Positions 8,686 through 17,052 of a stretch of DNA of 64,000 nucleotides are shown in pieces. Source of the stretch: Burkholderia sp. FERM BP-3421 (GTDB lineage Bacteria; Pseudomonadota; Gammaproteobacteria; Burkholderiales; Burkholderiaceae). The position numbers and the translations under genes are program-made. Position 1 is the stretch's first letter; the number at the start of each line of letters is the position of its first letter. Below the pieces are notes generated by a model. The model was given only the letters and a program-made list of their open reading frames with translations, made no database searches and was not told the DNA's origin. Location of the stretch: assembly GCF_028657905.1 (NCBI RefSeq), contig NZ_CP117781.1, positions 2,852,001 through 2,916,000 on the forward strand, written 5' to 3'.

Positions 8686-9410
8686 GCACGCCCCTCGATC
8701 CCGAACGCGAACTGCGTTGCGCCGAATACGCGCTCGGTGTGCTGGACGCCGGCGAGCGCCGCGCGCTGGAACACGCGTTGCCCGACGATCCCGCCTTGCA
8801 GGCGACGCTGGCGCACTGGAATGAACGCCTCGCGCCGCTCGCCGAGGCGGTTGCGCCGATCGAACCGCCGGCGCGGGTCTGGACGCGCATCCGTCACGAC
8901 CTCGGCTTCGCGCCCGCGCCCGGCTCCGCGCCGCGCAGCGGCTGGCTGGACAACCTGCGGCTGTGGCGCTGGCTCGCGATCGGCGCGAGCGTCGCCGCGC
9001 TCGCGCTGCTCGCGGTCAACCTCGTCTGGCTGCACGAGGCCGCGCCGCCCGCCGCCGGCGGCGTCGCGAACCGCTATCTGGTCGCGACGATCGCGCGCCA
9101 GGACGGCATCGCGCACTGGACCGCCACGGTCGACCTGCAACGCGCGAGCCTCGTCGTCGTGCCGGCCGTCCCGCCGCGCATCGCGGCGAAGCGCGTGACC
9201 GAACTCTGGCTGATTCCGCCGAACGCCCAGCCCATCCCGCTCGGCGTATTCGCCGCCGACGCCCCCGCGACGCTCGCGTTGCCGCCCGCGGTCGTCGCGC
9301 GCATGAGCGCGCGCGCCACGCTCGCGGTCTCGCTCGAACCGCCCGGCGGATCGCCGACCGGCCTGCCGACCGGCCCCGTGCTTGCAACCGGTCCCATGCA
9401 GGGCGCCTGA
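8682..9410 (+). CDS. RskA-like anti-sigma factor
   Basis: A 242-residue single-pass membrane protein. The N-terminal about 90 residues form a cytoplasmic anti-sigma domain (LRCAEYALGVLDAGERRALE, then AHWNERLAPLAEAV). A transmembrane segment (WLAIGASVAALALLAVNLVW) lies near residue 105, and the periplasmic C-terminus has the RskA-type core (LWLIPPNAQPIPLGVF, then LAVSLEPPGGSPTGLPTGPV). It should hold the upstream ECF factor inactive at the membrane until a signal triggers release. Its ATG overlaps the sigma stop codon. No zinc-binding HXXXCXXC motif is seen, so it is not of the ChrR/ZAS type. Confidence 0.88.
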   Translation: MSTPLDPERELRCAEYALGVLDAGERRALEHALPDDPALQATLAHWNERLAPLAEAVAPIEPPARVWTRIRHDLGFAPAPGSAPRSGWLDNLRLWRWLAIGASVAALALLAVNLVWLHEAAPPAAGGVANRYLVATIARQDGIAHWTATVDLQRASLVVVPAVPPRIAAKRVTELWLIPPNAQPIPLGVFAADAPATLALPPAVVARMSARATLAVSLEPPGGSPTGLPTGPVLATGPMQGA

Positions 9411-9560
9411 GCCGCGGCGACGCGCCCGCGCGATGACGCATGCCTGACTGACGCCCCGCTCGTGGGCCGGTCACGCGCACCGATCCGGCGCGATGCGGCT
9501 CGTTACGCGCGTCGCATCCGCAAGCTGTGGGCCTCGTTGCCCGCGCCTCCATGCGGCGCC

Positions 9561-9721
9561 GCCTCTCGCCTCTCGCCTCTCGCCTCTCGCCTCTCGCCTC
9601 TCGCCTCTCGCCTCTCGCCTCTCGCCTCTCGCCTCTCGCCTCTCGCACCTCGCCTCTCGCCTCTCGCACCTCGCACCTCGCACCTCGCACCTCGCACCTC
9701 GCACCTCGCACCTCGCACCTC
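9561..9721. repeat. Heptamer tandem repeat (VNTR), 23 units
   Basis: An unbroken 161-base array of 7-base units. In order: 12 copies of GCCTCTC, one GCACCTC, two GCCTCTC, eight GCACCTC. The change from one unit type to the other with an interleaved copy is what slippage or unequal exchange gives. One strand is almost pure pyrimidine apart from G and A at fixed positions. It lies in the 418-base gap between the anti-sigma gene and the DUF1295 gene. Because 7 is not a multiple of 3, all frames across it can be open, but I see no credible gene in it. Confidence 0.97.
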
Positions 9722-9828
9722 GCCGCATCCGCCTCAACCCATCGCCCCGCTCCCGGCTCCCCCCTCATCGTTGCATCCGGTACGCCCGCTGATCCGTATC
9801 CGTCACTGAACGCCTCACGGAGCCGCCC

Positions 9829-10623
9829 ATGCCTGTCCTCGCGACCGCCGCGCTCGCCAGCGCCGGGACCCTCGCCGCCTTCCTCGCCGTCTGGCTGCGG
9901 CAGATGAAAACCCTGAACGCCGGCGTGATCGATCCGGTCTGGGCCGCCTCGCTCGGCGTCACCGCCGTGCTCGCCGCGGCGCTCGGCACGGGCGCGCCCG
10001 TCAATCGCGCGTTCGTCGGCGTCGCCGGCGGGCTCTGGGGCGCGCGCCTTGCCGCCCACCTGTGGCAACGCCAGCACGGCAAGCCCGAAGACGCCCGCTA
10101 CCGACAGTTGCGCATCGCATGGGGCGCTCACGCCTCGCGCCGCATGCTCGGGTTCTTCCTGCTGCAGGCCGTGGTCTGCGCACTGTTGTCGGTCGCGTTC
10201 CTGGTCCCGGCCTACCAGCCCACGCCCGCCGGCGGCCTGCGCCTCGCGGGCGCGGCCGCCGTGTGGCTCGTCGCGCTGGCCGGCGAGCGCGCGGCCGATC
10301 GCCAGCTGCGTCGCTTCATCGCCGTGTCGGGCGGCTCGCGCGCCGTATGCCAGGCGGGGCTGTGGCGCTACTCGCGCCACCCGAACTACTTCTTCGAATG
10401 CCTTCACTGGGTCGCGTATCCCGTGCTCGCGCTGGACCCGCACTGGGGCGCGCTCACACTCGCGCCGCCGCTGCTGATGGCCTGGCTGCTGCTGAAGGTT
10501 TCCGGCATTCCCGTGCTCGAGGCGCATCTCGCCGCGACCCGCCCCGCTTATCGCGGCTACATGCGCACGACGAGCGCGCTGATCCCGTGGCCGCCGCGAC
10601 GGCCCGCCCCCGATCCCGACTGA
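9829..10623 (+). CDS. DUF1295 membrane protein (steroid 5-alpha-reductase-like fold)
   Basis: A 264-residue integral membrane protein with about six hydrophobic segments. The C-terminal signature of DUF1295/isoprenylcysteine methyltransferase-related proteins is clear: GLWRYSRHPNYFFECLHW, later IPVLEAHLAATRPAYRGYM. Such proteins are thought to bind a nucleotide cofactor and act on lipids; no activity is established for this group. It is the first gene after the heptamer repeat and is 22 bases upstream of a CFA-like methyltransferase gene, so it begins the lipid-modification operon. Confidence 0.88.
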   Translation: MPVLATAALASAGTLAAFLAVWLRQMKTLNAGVIDPVWAASLGVTAVLAAALGTGAPVNRAFVGVAGGLWGARLAAHLWQRQHGKPEDARYRQLRIAWGAHASRRMLGFFLLQAVVCALLSVAFLVPAYQPTPAGGLRLAGAAAVWLVALAGERAADRQLRRFIAVSGGSRAVCQAGLWRYSRHPNYFFECLHWVAYPVLALDPHWGALTLAPPLLMAWLLLKVSGIPVLEAHLAATRPAYRGYMRTTSALIPWPPRRPAPDPD

Positions 10624-10645
10624 TCCGATCCCGACAGGAGCCACG

Positions 10646-11740
10646 ATGAGCGACACCACGACCCCTCGCGCCGGCCGCCCGACGCCCGCCGCCCACGACA
10701 GCTGGCCCATCCGCGCCTGCGAACAGGGCTGGCTGCCCGACGCGCTGGTCCGGGCCGGCATGCGCGCACTGCTGCGCCAGCGCCTGCGCGACGAACAGGC
10801 GGGCGACGGCGAAGCATGCGCCCGCGCCTTCGAGCAGTTGCTGTGCGAACTGCGCGCGAGCCCGATCGCCATCGACACCCCGGCCGCGAATTCACAACAT
10901 TACGAATTGCCGCACGCGTTCTTCGCCGCGCATCTGGGCCCGCAACTCAAATATTCGTGCGGCTATTACCCGAACGGCCGCGAAACGCTCGCCGAAGCCG
11001 AGGAAGCGATGCTCGCGCTGTACGCGACGCGCGCCGGCCTCGAGGACGGGCAGCGCATCCTCGACCTGGGATGCGGCTGGGGCGCGCTGTCGCTATGGCT
11101 CGCGCAACGTTATCCGCGCGCGCAGATCGTCGCGCTGTCGAATTCGCACGGCCAACGCGCCTTCATCGAGGCGGCCGCGCATGCGCGCGGCCTCACGAAC
11201 CTGCGCGTGATCACCGGCGACATCGTCGATTTCGACTTCGACCCGGATCAGGCCGGCTTCGATCGCGTGCTGTCGATCGAGATGTTCGAGCACATGAAGA
11301 ACTACGGGCTGCTGCTGCGCAAGATCGCGCGCTGGATGCGCGACGACGGCCTGCTGTTCGTGCACCTGTTCGCGCATCGCACGCTCGCCTATCACTTCGC
11401 GGCGCGCGACGGCAACGACTGGATGTCGCGCCACTTCTTCACGGGCGGCACAATGCCGTCCGCCGCGCTGTTGCTTCGCTTCCAGGACGACTTGCGGGTG
11501 CGCCGCCAGTGGTGGCTGAACGGCACCCACTACGCGCGCACCGCGAACCAGTGGCTCGCGTCGCTCGATGCCGCGCGCGACCGGGCGCTGCCGATCCTGG
11601 CCGACTGTCATGGCCGGCAGGCCGCGCGCGCGTTCCAGCGCTGGCGCATGTTCTACATGGCCGTGGCCGAGTTGTTCGGCTACGCGCGCGGCAGCGAATG
11701 GGGCGTCGCCCACTACCTGCTCGACAAACGTCGCCGCTGA
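10646..11740 (+). CDS. CFA-synthase-like SAM-dependent methyltransferase (short form)
   Basis: A 364-residue class I methyltransferase. The SAM-binding motif ILDLGCGWGALSLWLA is at about residue 135, preceded by the CFA-type entry segment SQHYELPHAFFAAHLGP and followed by VLSIEMFEHMKNYGLLL. It lacks the larger N-terminal domain of true cyclopropane synthases, like the subgroup that also includes plant coclaurine N-methyltransferases. It likely methylates an unsaturated acyl chain in the membrane. A clear ribosome site (CAGGAG) precedes the ATG. It lies second in the lipid operon; a second, full CFA synthase is encoded at 13918. Confidence 0.87.
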   Translation: MSDTTTPRAGRPTPAAHDSWPIRACEQGWLPDALVRAGMRALLRQRLRDEQAGDGEACARAFEQLLCELRASPIAIDTPAANSQHYELPHAFFAAHLGPQLKYSCGYYPNGRETLAEAEEAMLALYATRAGLEDGQRILDLGCGWGALSLWLAQRYPRAQIVALSNSHGQRAFIEAAAHARGLTNLRVITGDIVDFDFDPDQAGFDRVLSIEMFEHMKNYGLLLRKIARWMRDDGLLFVHLFAHRTLAYHFAARDGNDWMSRHFFTGGTMPSAALLLRFQDDLRVRRQWWLNGTHYARTANQWLASLDAARDRALPILADCHGRQAARAFQRWRMFYMAVAELFGYARGSEWGVAHYLLDKRRR

Positions 11741-11843
11741 CCACAGCGCGGCGCGACGCCGTGCATCCGCACGCGCGCGCCGTCCGTATTCAGGGCTAGC
11801 GGCCGTTCCGCACGTTGCCGCGCCACCAGGGAGACTCAACGCG

Positions 11844-13133
11844 ATGGATCATCATTACGCGTTCCTGCAACCGGGCCGCAGCGTCGCCGTGATCGGCGCG
11901 GGCATCGCCGGGCTCGCCTGCGCGTACCTGCTGGCGTGCCGCCACCGCGTCACGCTGTTCGAGGCGGAGCCCACGCTGGGCGGCCATGCGCATACCGTCG
12001 ATGTCGAGCTGGACGGCCGGCGCCATCCGGTCGACACCGGCTTCCTGGTCTTCAACGAGCGGACTTACCCGAACCTCGTCGCGCTGTTCGCCGAACTCGG
12101 CGTCACCGCCCATCGCAGCGAGATGTCGTTCTCGGTGTCGCTCGACGACGGCCGCTTCGAATGGGCCGGCACCAGCCTCAACACGGTGTTCGCGCAGCGC
12201 GCGAACCTGTTCTCGCCGAGCTTCATCGGCATGCTGCGCGACATCCTGCGCTTCAACGCGCACGCCGAGCGACATCTGGAGGCCGCGAGCCGGACCCGCT
12301 GCTCGGTCGGCGACCTGCTGACGGACGGCGGCTACGGCGCGCCGTTCCAGCATCACTATCTGCTGCCGATGGCGGCCGCGATCTGGTCGAGCACGGCGCA
12401 CGAGATCCTGCGCTTTCCGGCCGCGACCTTCCTGCGCTTCTGCCTGAACCACGCGCTGCTCCAGGTGGCGCGCCGCCCCAGCTGGCAGACCGTCGCCGGC
12501 GGCGGCCGCGCCTACGTCGAGCGGATCGCGGCCACGCTCGACGACGTGCGCACCGGCACGCCGGTGCGCGCCGTGCGACGCGATGCGCACGGCGCGACCG
12601 TGTTCACCGACGCCGGTCCGGCCCGCTTCGACGCGGTGGTGCTCGCGAGCCACGCACCGACGAGCCTCGCCCTGCTCGCCGACGCGGAGCCGGACGAACG
12701 CCGCGTGCTCGGCGCAATCCGCTATCAGCGCAACCTCGCGCTGCTGCACACCGACGCCGCACTGCTGCCGAGGCGTCGTCGCGTGTGGTCCGCCTGGAAT
12801 TACCTCGGCGCGCGCGACGCGACCCGGCCGGTGTGCGTCAGCTATCTGATCAACCAGTTGCAGCCGCTGCCGTTCGACACCCCGGTGATCGTCACGCTGA
12901 ATCCGGTCAGCGAGCCCGCGCCCGAACGCACGCTGGGACGCTACCAGTACGAGCATCCGCTCCTCGATCTCGCCGCGCTCGACGCGCAACGGCATCTGCC
13001 GTCCTTGCAGGGACGCCGCCGCACCTGGTTCGCCGGCGCCTGGACCGGCTACGGCTTCCACGAGGACGGGCTCAAGTCGGCGCTCGCCGTGTCCGTCGAT
13101 TTCGGCGTCCGGCCAGCCTGGACGCGCGCATGA
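11844..13133 (+). CDS. FAD-dependent oxidoreductase (amine-oxidase/desaturase type)
   Basis: A 429-residue flavoprotein. The N-terminal Rossmann fingerprint is SVAVIGAGIAGLACAYLL, with the ribose-binding Glu in TLFEAEPTLGGHAHTVD. The C-terminal FAD motif is TWFAGAWTGYGFHEDGLKSA. It belongs to the NAD(P)/FAD amine-oxidase-like group regularly found beside DUF1365 and CFA synthase genes, where it is expected to oxidise or desaturate acyl chains. Its ATG has a CAGGGAGA site upstream, and its stop overlaps the next gene's start (ATGA). Confidence 0.88.
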   Translation: MDHHYAFLQPGRSVAVIGAGIAGLACAYLLACRHRVTLFEAEPTLGGHAHTVDVELDGRRHPVDTGFLVFNERTYPNLVALFAELGVTAHRSEMSFSVSLDDGRFEWAGTSLNTVFAQRANLFSPSFIGMLRDILRFNAHAERHLEAASRTRCSVGDLLTDGGYGAPFQHHYLLPMAAAIWSSTAHEILRFPAATFLRFCLNHALLQVARRPSWQTVAGGGRAYVERIAATLDDVRTGTPVRAVRRDAHGATVFTDAGPARFDAVVLASHAPTSLALLADAEPDERRVLGAIRYQRNLALLHTDAALLPRRRRVWSAWNYLGARDATRPVCVSYLINQLQPLPFDTPVIVTLNPVSEPAPERTLGRYQYEHPLLDLAALDAQRHLPSLQGRRRTWFAGAWTGYGFHEDGLKSALAVSVDFGVRPAWTRA

Positions 13134-13921
13134 ACCGGCCCGCCTCCCCCGCCGCCGGCCTGTTGCTGCTCGGGCGGGTGCTGCATGTCCGGGAACGGCC
13201 GGTGCGGCATCGCTTCGCGTACCCGTTGCTGTGCGTGCGCTGCGACGTGGCGCGGCTCGCGGAACTGGACCGCTGGTGGTTCGGCATCGATCGCTGGGCG
13301 CCGCTCGGACTGTCGCGCTTCGACCACGGGCCGCGCGACGGCCGCCCGCTCGACGCGTGGATGCGCGACCAGCTCGCCGCCGCCGCGCTCCCGGCAGACG
13401 GCGCGATCTGGCTGCAAACGATCCCGCGCCTGTTCGGCCATGCGTTCAACCCCGTGAGCTTCTGGTTCTGCCACGATCGCGACGGACGCCTGCGCGCGCT
13501 GTATGCGGACGTGCGCAACACATTCGGCGGCCATCACGGCTACCTGCTGAGCGCCGCGAACCATGCGCCGATCGGCCCGGACACCGTGCTCGTCTGCCGC
13601 AAGCACTTCCACGTCTCGCCGTTCTGCGACGTCGCCGGGGAATACCTGTTCCGGGTCCGCGAGCAAGCCGCGCGGACCCGCATCGCGATCGACTACCGCG
13701 ACCGGGACGGCGTGCTGCTGCGCACCGCGCTCGCGATGCGCGCCGGGCCGCTGACCGGCCGGCGCGCGGCGCGCGCGCTGCTCGCGCAGCCGTTCTCGAT
13801 CGTCGGCGTCCTCGCGCGCATCCACTGGCAAGCGTTGCGTCTCGCGATGAAACGCGTGCCGTTCCACGGTCGCACGCCGCCCTCGGCGACCGCGCTGCCC
13901 GATCAGGAGATGCGCTCATGA
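13130..13921 (+). CDS. DUF1365 domain-containing protein
   Basis: A 263-residue soluble protein matching DUF1365 throughout: LLGRVLHVRERPVRHRFAYP at the N-terminus, then IPRLFGHAFNPVSFWFCHD and ADVRNTFGGHHGYLL in the middle, and CRKHFHVSPFCDVAGEYLF. The His-rich invariant motifs suggest a metal or ligand site. The biochemical role is unknown, but the family is nearly always next to FAD oxidoreductase and CFA synthase genes, as here. Both ends overlap neighbours by ATGA, so expression is tightly coupled. Confidence 0.9.
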   Translation: MNRPASPAAGLLLLGRVLHVRERPVRHRFAYPLLCVRCDVARLAELDRWWFGIDRWAPLGLSRFDHGPRDGRPLDAWMRDQLAAAALPADGAIWLQTIPRLFGHAFNPVSFWFCHDRDGRLRALYADVRNTFGGHHGYLLSAANHAPIGPDTVLVCRKHFHVSPFCDVAGEYLFRVREQAARTRIAIDYRDRDGVLLRTALAMRAGPLTGRRAARALLAQPFSIVGVLARIHWQALRLAMKRVPFHGRTPPSATALPDQEMRS

Positions 13922-15129
13922 CGCTGCTCCGGCTGTCCTCGCTGCCCGCCGCGCCGCCGCCGTCGGCGCGGCTGTTCCTCGCGCTGCTGCGCCGCATCCG
14001 CCACGGTCATCTGGTGCTCGTCACGCCCGACGGCGCGCAGCGCCTCTACGGCGATCCTCATGCGCAGCCGTCCGCGACGCTGCGCCTGAACGATTGGCGA
14101 GCCTGCCGCGCGATCCTGCGCGCGGGCGACATCGGCTTCGCGCAGGCCTATCGCGACGCATGGCTCGACACGCCCGACCCCATCGCGCTGCTGCGGCTCG
14201 CGATCCGCAACGAGGCGGCGCTGTCGCGCACGGTGTGGGGCGGACCCGCGGCGCGCCTGTGGTACGCGCTGCGCCATCGGCTGCGCCTCAACACGCACGC
14301 GGGCAGCCGGCGCAACATCCACGCGCATTACGACCTCGGCAACGACTTCTACGCGCTCTGGCTCGATCCCGGCTGGACGTATTCAAGTGCGCTGTTCGAC
14401 GGTCCGACCGGGCCATCGCTCGAAGTGGCGCAGGCGGCGAAATACCAGCGCATCATCGATACGCTCGGCCTGCGCGCCGGCATGCGCGTGCTCGAAATCG
14501 GCTGCGGCTGGGGCGGCTTCGTGCTCCATGCGGCGCGCCTCGGCATCGAGGTGCGCGGCGTGACGCTCTCGCCGCGCCAGCACGAGATCGCCGCCGCGCG
14601 ATTGCGTGCGGCGGATATCGCGACGCCCGCGAGCGTCGAGCTGCGCGACTACCGCGACCTCGACGGCCAATACGACGCCATCGTGTCGATCGAGATGTTC
14701 GAAGCGGTCGGGGAGGCGTACTGGCCCACTTATTTCGAGGTACTGAAACAGCGGCTCGCGCCGGGCGCGCGTGCGCTGGTGCAGTCGATCACGATCGCCG
14801 ATGCGCGTTTCGCCGCGTATCGCGCGTCGAGCGACTTCATCCGCGAAACGATCTTTCCGGGCGGGATGCTGCCCAGCCCCGCGCGCTTCATCCGCTCGGC
14901 CGCCGATGCGGGCCTGCATGCCGTCTCGACGCTCAGCTTCGGCCCCGACTACGCCCGCACGCTGCGCTGCTGGCGCGACGCGTTCGAAAGCCGTCTCGAC
15001 GACGTGCGCGCGCTCGGCTTCGACGAACCCTTCGCGCGCACGTGGCGGATGTATCTCGCGTATTGCGAGGCAGGTTTCATCGAGGGATGCACCGATGTCC
15101 GGCACTTCGTCGTCTCGCGCGCGCCTTGA
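13918..15129 (+). CDS. Cyclopropane-fatty-acyl-phospholipid synthase
   Basis: A 403-residue full-length CFA synthase. Typical features: AHYDLGNDFYALWLDPGWTY near residue 140, SAM motif MRVLEIGCGWGGFVLHAA near residue 190, AIVSIEMFEAVGEAYW, and the C-terminal FPGGMLPSPARF and WRMYLAYCEAGFIEGCTD. It moves a methylene or methyl group from SAM to the double bond of acyl chains in membrane phospholipids. The ATG overlaps the DUF1365 stop. Homologues in this context can make methylated, not cyclopropane, products, so the exact product is open. Confidence 0.92.
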   Translation: MTLLRLSSLPAAPPPSARLFLALLRRIRHGHLVLVTPDGAQRLYGDPHAQPSATLRLNDWRACRAILRAGDIGFAQAYRDAWLDTPDPIALLRLAIRNEAALSRTVWGGPAARLWYALRHRLRLNTHAGSRRNIHAHYDLGNDFYALWLDPGWTYSSALFDGPTGPSLEVAQAAKYQRIIDTLGLRAGMRVLEIGCGWGGFVLHAARLGIEVRGVTLSPRQHEIAAARLRAADIATPASVELRDYRDLDGQYDAIVSIEMFEAVGEAYWPTYFEVLKQRLAPGARALVQSITIADARFAAYRASSDFIRETIFPGGMLPSPARFIRSAADAGLHAVSTLSFGPDYARTLRCWRDAFESRLDDVRALGFDEPFARTWRMYLAYCEAGFIEGCTDVRHFVVSRAP

Positions 15130-15673
15130 TGCGCGTCGACGCCTGCTGCTCGCGCTGGCGTCCGCGCCGCTGCTCGGCGCGCCGCTCGCGCACGGCGGCT
15201 GGCGCGACGACGTCGCGCCGGCGCAGCGGATCGGCGCGGGCGAATTCTGCGTACTCGGCTTCTGCCTGTACGACGCCGAGCTCTGGGCCGCGCGGGCCGA
15301 TTCCGGATTCGACGCGCCGTTCGCATTGCGCCTCACCTACCGGCGCGCGATCCGTCGCGAACGGCTCGTCGCCGTCGGTCTCGACGAGATCGAACGGCTC
15401 GCCGCCGCGCCGCTGCCTGCCGCCACGCGCGCCGCATGGCGCGACGACATGGCGCGCGCGTTCGGCGACGTCGCGGCGGGCGACACGCTGTGCGGGGTTT
15501 ACCTGCCGGGCAAGGGCGCGCGTTTTTACGCCAACGATCGGCTGACCGCTGAAATCGACGATCCCGCGTTCGCTCGCGCGTTCTTCGGCATCTGGCTCGA
15601 TCCGCGCACGCGCGCACGGACGCTGCGCACGCATCTGCTCGGCGGGGCGCAAGACGAATGGGGCGGGCCATGA
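15095..15673 (+). CDS. Chalcone isomerase-like protein, exported
   Basis: A 192-residue protein. The N-terminus contains a signal sequence (RLDARRRLLLALASAPLLGA, ending near HGG), and the mature part matches the bacterial chalcone-isomerase-like fold (RIGAGEFCVLGFCLYDAELW, LRLTYRRAIRRERLVAVGL, LPGKGARFYANDRL, AFFGIWLDPRTR). These bind fatty acids or small hydrophobic ligands and are periplasmic. The start at 15095 overlaps the CFA synthase end by 35 bases and has a CGAGGGA ribosome site. The stop overlaps the next ATG. It fits a lipid-handling role for the operon. Confidence 0.85.
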   Translation: MSGTSSSRARLDARRRLLLALASAPLLGAPLAHGGWRDDVAPAQRIGAGEFCVLGFCLYDAELWAARADSGFDAPFALRLTYRRAIRRERLVAVGLDEIERLAAAPLPAATRAAWRDDMARAFGDVAAGDTLCGVYLPGKGARFYANDRLTAEIDDPAFARAFFGIWLDPRTRARTLRTHLLGGAQDEWGGP

Positions 15674-16335
15674 CCTGCCGACGCGCGATCCGGCGTCCCG
15701 CGTCGAACGCGCGGGAGAGCGTGCGGTCCGTCGAGCGGCTGCCGGACAACCCCGGGACGCGCTCGGCGCCTGACGTCCCTGTACGGGACGAATCGCCTGC
15801 GATGCGAGCGGGCGCGATGTTCGTGCTCTGCCAGGCCGGCTGGTACCTGTGCGTGGCGGGTGCGGCGCGTCATGCCGCGCTGCTCGGCATCGGCTTCGCA
15901 GCGGGCATGGCGGCCGGGCATCTCGTGTCGCATGCGCAGCCGGCGCGCGCGGCCGGGCTCGTCGTCAGCGTCACGGCCATCGGCTGGTTGTGGGACAGCC
16001 TGCTCGCCCGCACCGGCCTGCTCGTCTACGTGGACAGTGCGCTGCCCATCGTTGCCGCACCGGTCTGGATGGCGGCGCTCTGGGCCTTGTTCGCGATCCA
16101 GCTGGACGGGCCGTTTCGCTGGTTGCAGGGCCGCCCGTGGCTGGCCGCCGGCCTCGGCGCGCTGGTCGCGCCGCTGTCGTTTCGCGCCGGCGCGGCGCTG
16201 GGCGCCGTGAAGATGGCCGACGTCGGCGAGGCGCTGCTCGCGATCGGCCTCGGCTGGGCGTTCCTGCTGCCGGCGTGCCTGGCGCTCGCGCGCCGCTGGC
16301 ATGCGCCGTCTCGCGGGGAAGTGCGGGATTCGTGA
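15670..16335 (+). CDS. DUF2878 membrane protein
   Basis: A 221-residue protein; the last 175 residues are a multi-pass membrane domain with DUF2878 features (FVLCQAGWYLCVAGAARHA, IGWLWDSLLARTGLLVYVD, PVWMAALWALFAIQLDG). The ATG at 15670 overlaps the preceding stop, but the first 44 residues are polar and atypical, so the real start could be the ATG at 15802. It is the last gene of the lipid operon. Function is unknown. Confidence 0.8.
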   Translation: MTCRRAIRRPASNARESVRSVERLPDNPGTRSAPDVPVRDESPAMRAGAMFVLCQAGWYLCVAGAARHAALLGIGFAAGMAAGHLVSHAQPARAAGLVVSVTAIGWLWDSLLARTGLLVYVDSALPIVAAPVWMAALWALFAIQLDGPFRWLQGRPWLAAGLGALVAPLSFRAGAALGAVKMADVGEALLAIGLGWAFLLPACLALARRWHAPSRGEVRDS

Positions 16336-16451
16336 ACACGTGCGCAAGGCACGTGCTCAGGCCGCACCACACTTGTATCGAGGCACGACGGGCATCGCTG
16401 CCGGACCTGCCGGCGCGGCATGCCGACGATGCGCAGCGGGCGGCCTTTGCG

Positions 16452-16736
16452 TCAGCCGCGCCCGCTCGCCGCCGGCTTCGCGGACGCCGGGCGCTTGGCC
16501 GGATGCGTCCGGCGCGTGATGAGATCGGCAATCGGATCGGCCGCCTCGGCAGACGGCGCGGCCTTGTGCGCCACCGGCTTCGCCGGCTTGTGCGAAGCGG
16601 CCGGATGCGTGGACGCCTCGGCGGCCTGGCGGGTGGGCCGGGCGCCCAGCCATTCTTCCGTGTAGGCCGCTTGCGCGGGCAAAGCAGTCATGAGGACGAC
16701 GACGGATATGAGGCGCGGCAGGATGATGTGATTCAC
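16452..16736 (-). CDS. Small exported Lys/Ala/Pro-rich protein
   Basis: A 94-residue protein if started at the GTG at 16736. Residues 1-24 form a good signal peptide (VNHIILPRLISVVVLMTALP, cleavage after AQAA), followed by YTEEWLGARPTRQA and a low-complexity Ala/Lys/Pro/His tail (SHKPAKPVAHKAAPSAEAAD). No clear ribosome site precedes the GTG; the internal ATG inside the hydrophobic stretch would destroy the signal. I do not recognise the family. It could be a periplasmic structural or nucleic-acid-binding peptide. Confidence 0.55.
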   Translation of the reverse strand: MNHIILPRLISVVVLMTALPAQAAYTEEWLGARPTRQAAEASTHPAASHKPAKPVAHKAAPSAEAADPIADLITRRTHPAKRPASAKPAASGRG

Positions 16737-17052
16737 GGTCGATGACGGAGGTAGGCAATGACGCCGCAGCACGGCGCGACCCGGCATCTTGCAGGCCGAA
16801 CGCCGAGCGGTCAATGATCGGATTGTTAAGTGGGGCGGCGGCGTGCCGGTACTGGCGTTATTCCCGGCCGCGTACTCATGTGGTTTCTCCCCCAAACCAG
16901 ATCGCGAATGTCCTGCTTCGTCCGGCTCGCCTGTCTTGTCCGCTTGCCACGCAAACCGGCGAACTCGGGAACCTATTCCCCTACTCCCCATCCCTTGCCT
17001 GCTCATCTTTGTCATTTTGCTATATTTTTATAACTATATTAAAGTAGCGACC
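16737..17052. promoter_or_regulatory. Divergent promoter region of the MarR operon
   Basis: A 316-base gene-free stretch between the small exported protein gene and the MarR gene. The last 55 bases before the MarR ATG are strikingly AT-rich for this genome (TTTGTCATTTTGCTATATTT, then TTATAACTATATTAAAG) with an imperfect inverted repeat around ATATTTTTATAACTATAT, a likely promoter and MarR operator. The rest shows nothing I can identify. Confidence 0.4.

Noticed and set aside
9561..9721. CRISPR array
   Set aside because: Units are 7 bases without spacers; it is a simple tandem repeat.
9016..10878. A 620-codon open frame on the minus strand opposite the anti-sigma, repeat and DUF1295 genes
   Set aside because: Arg/Ala/Gly-rich shadow of high-GC coding sequence; it runs through the heptamer repeat and antisense to recognisable proteins.
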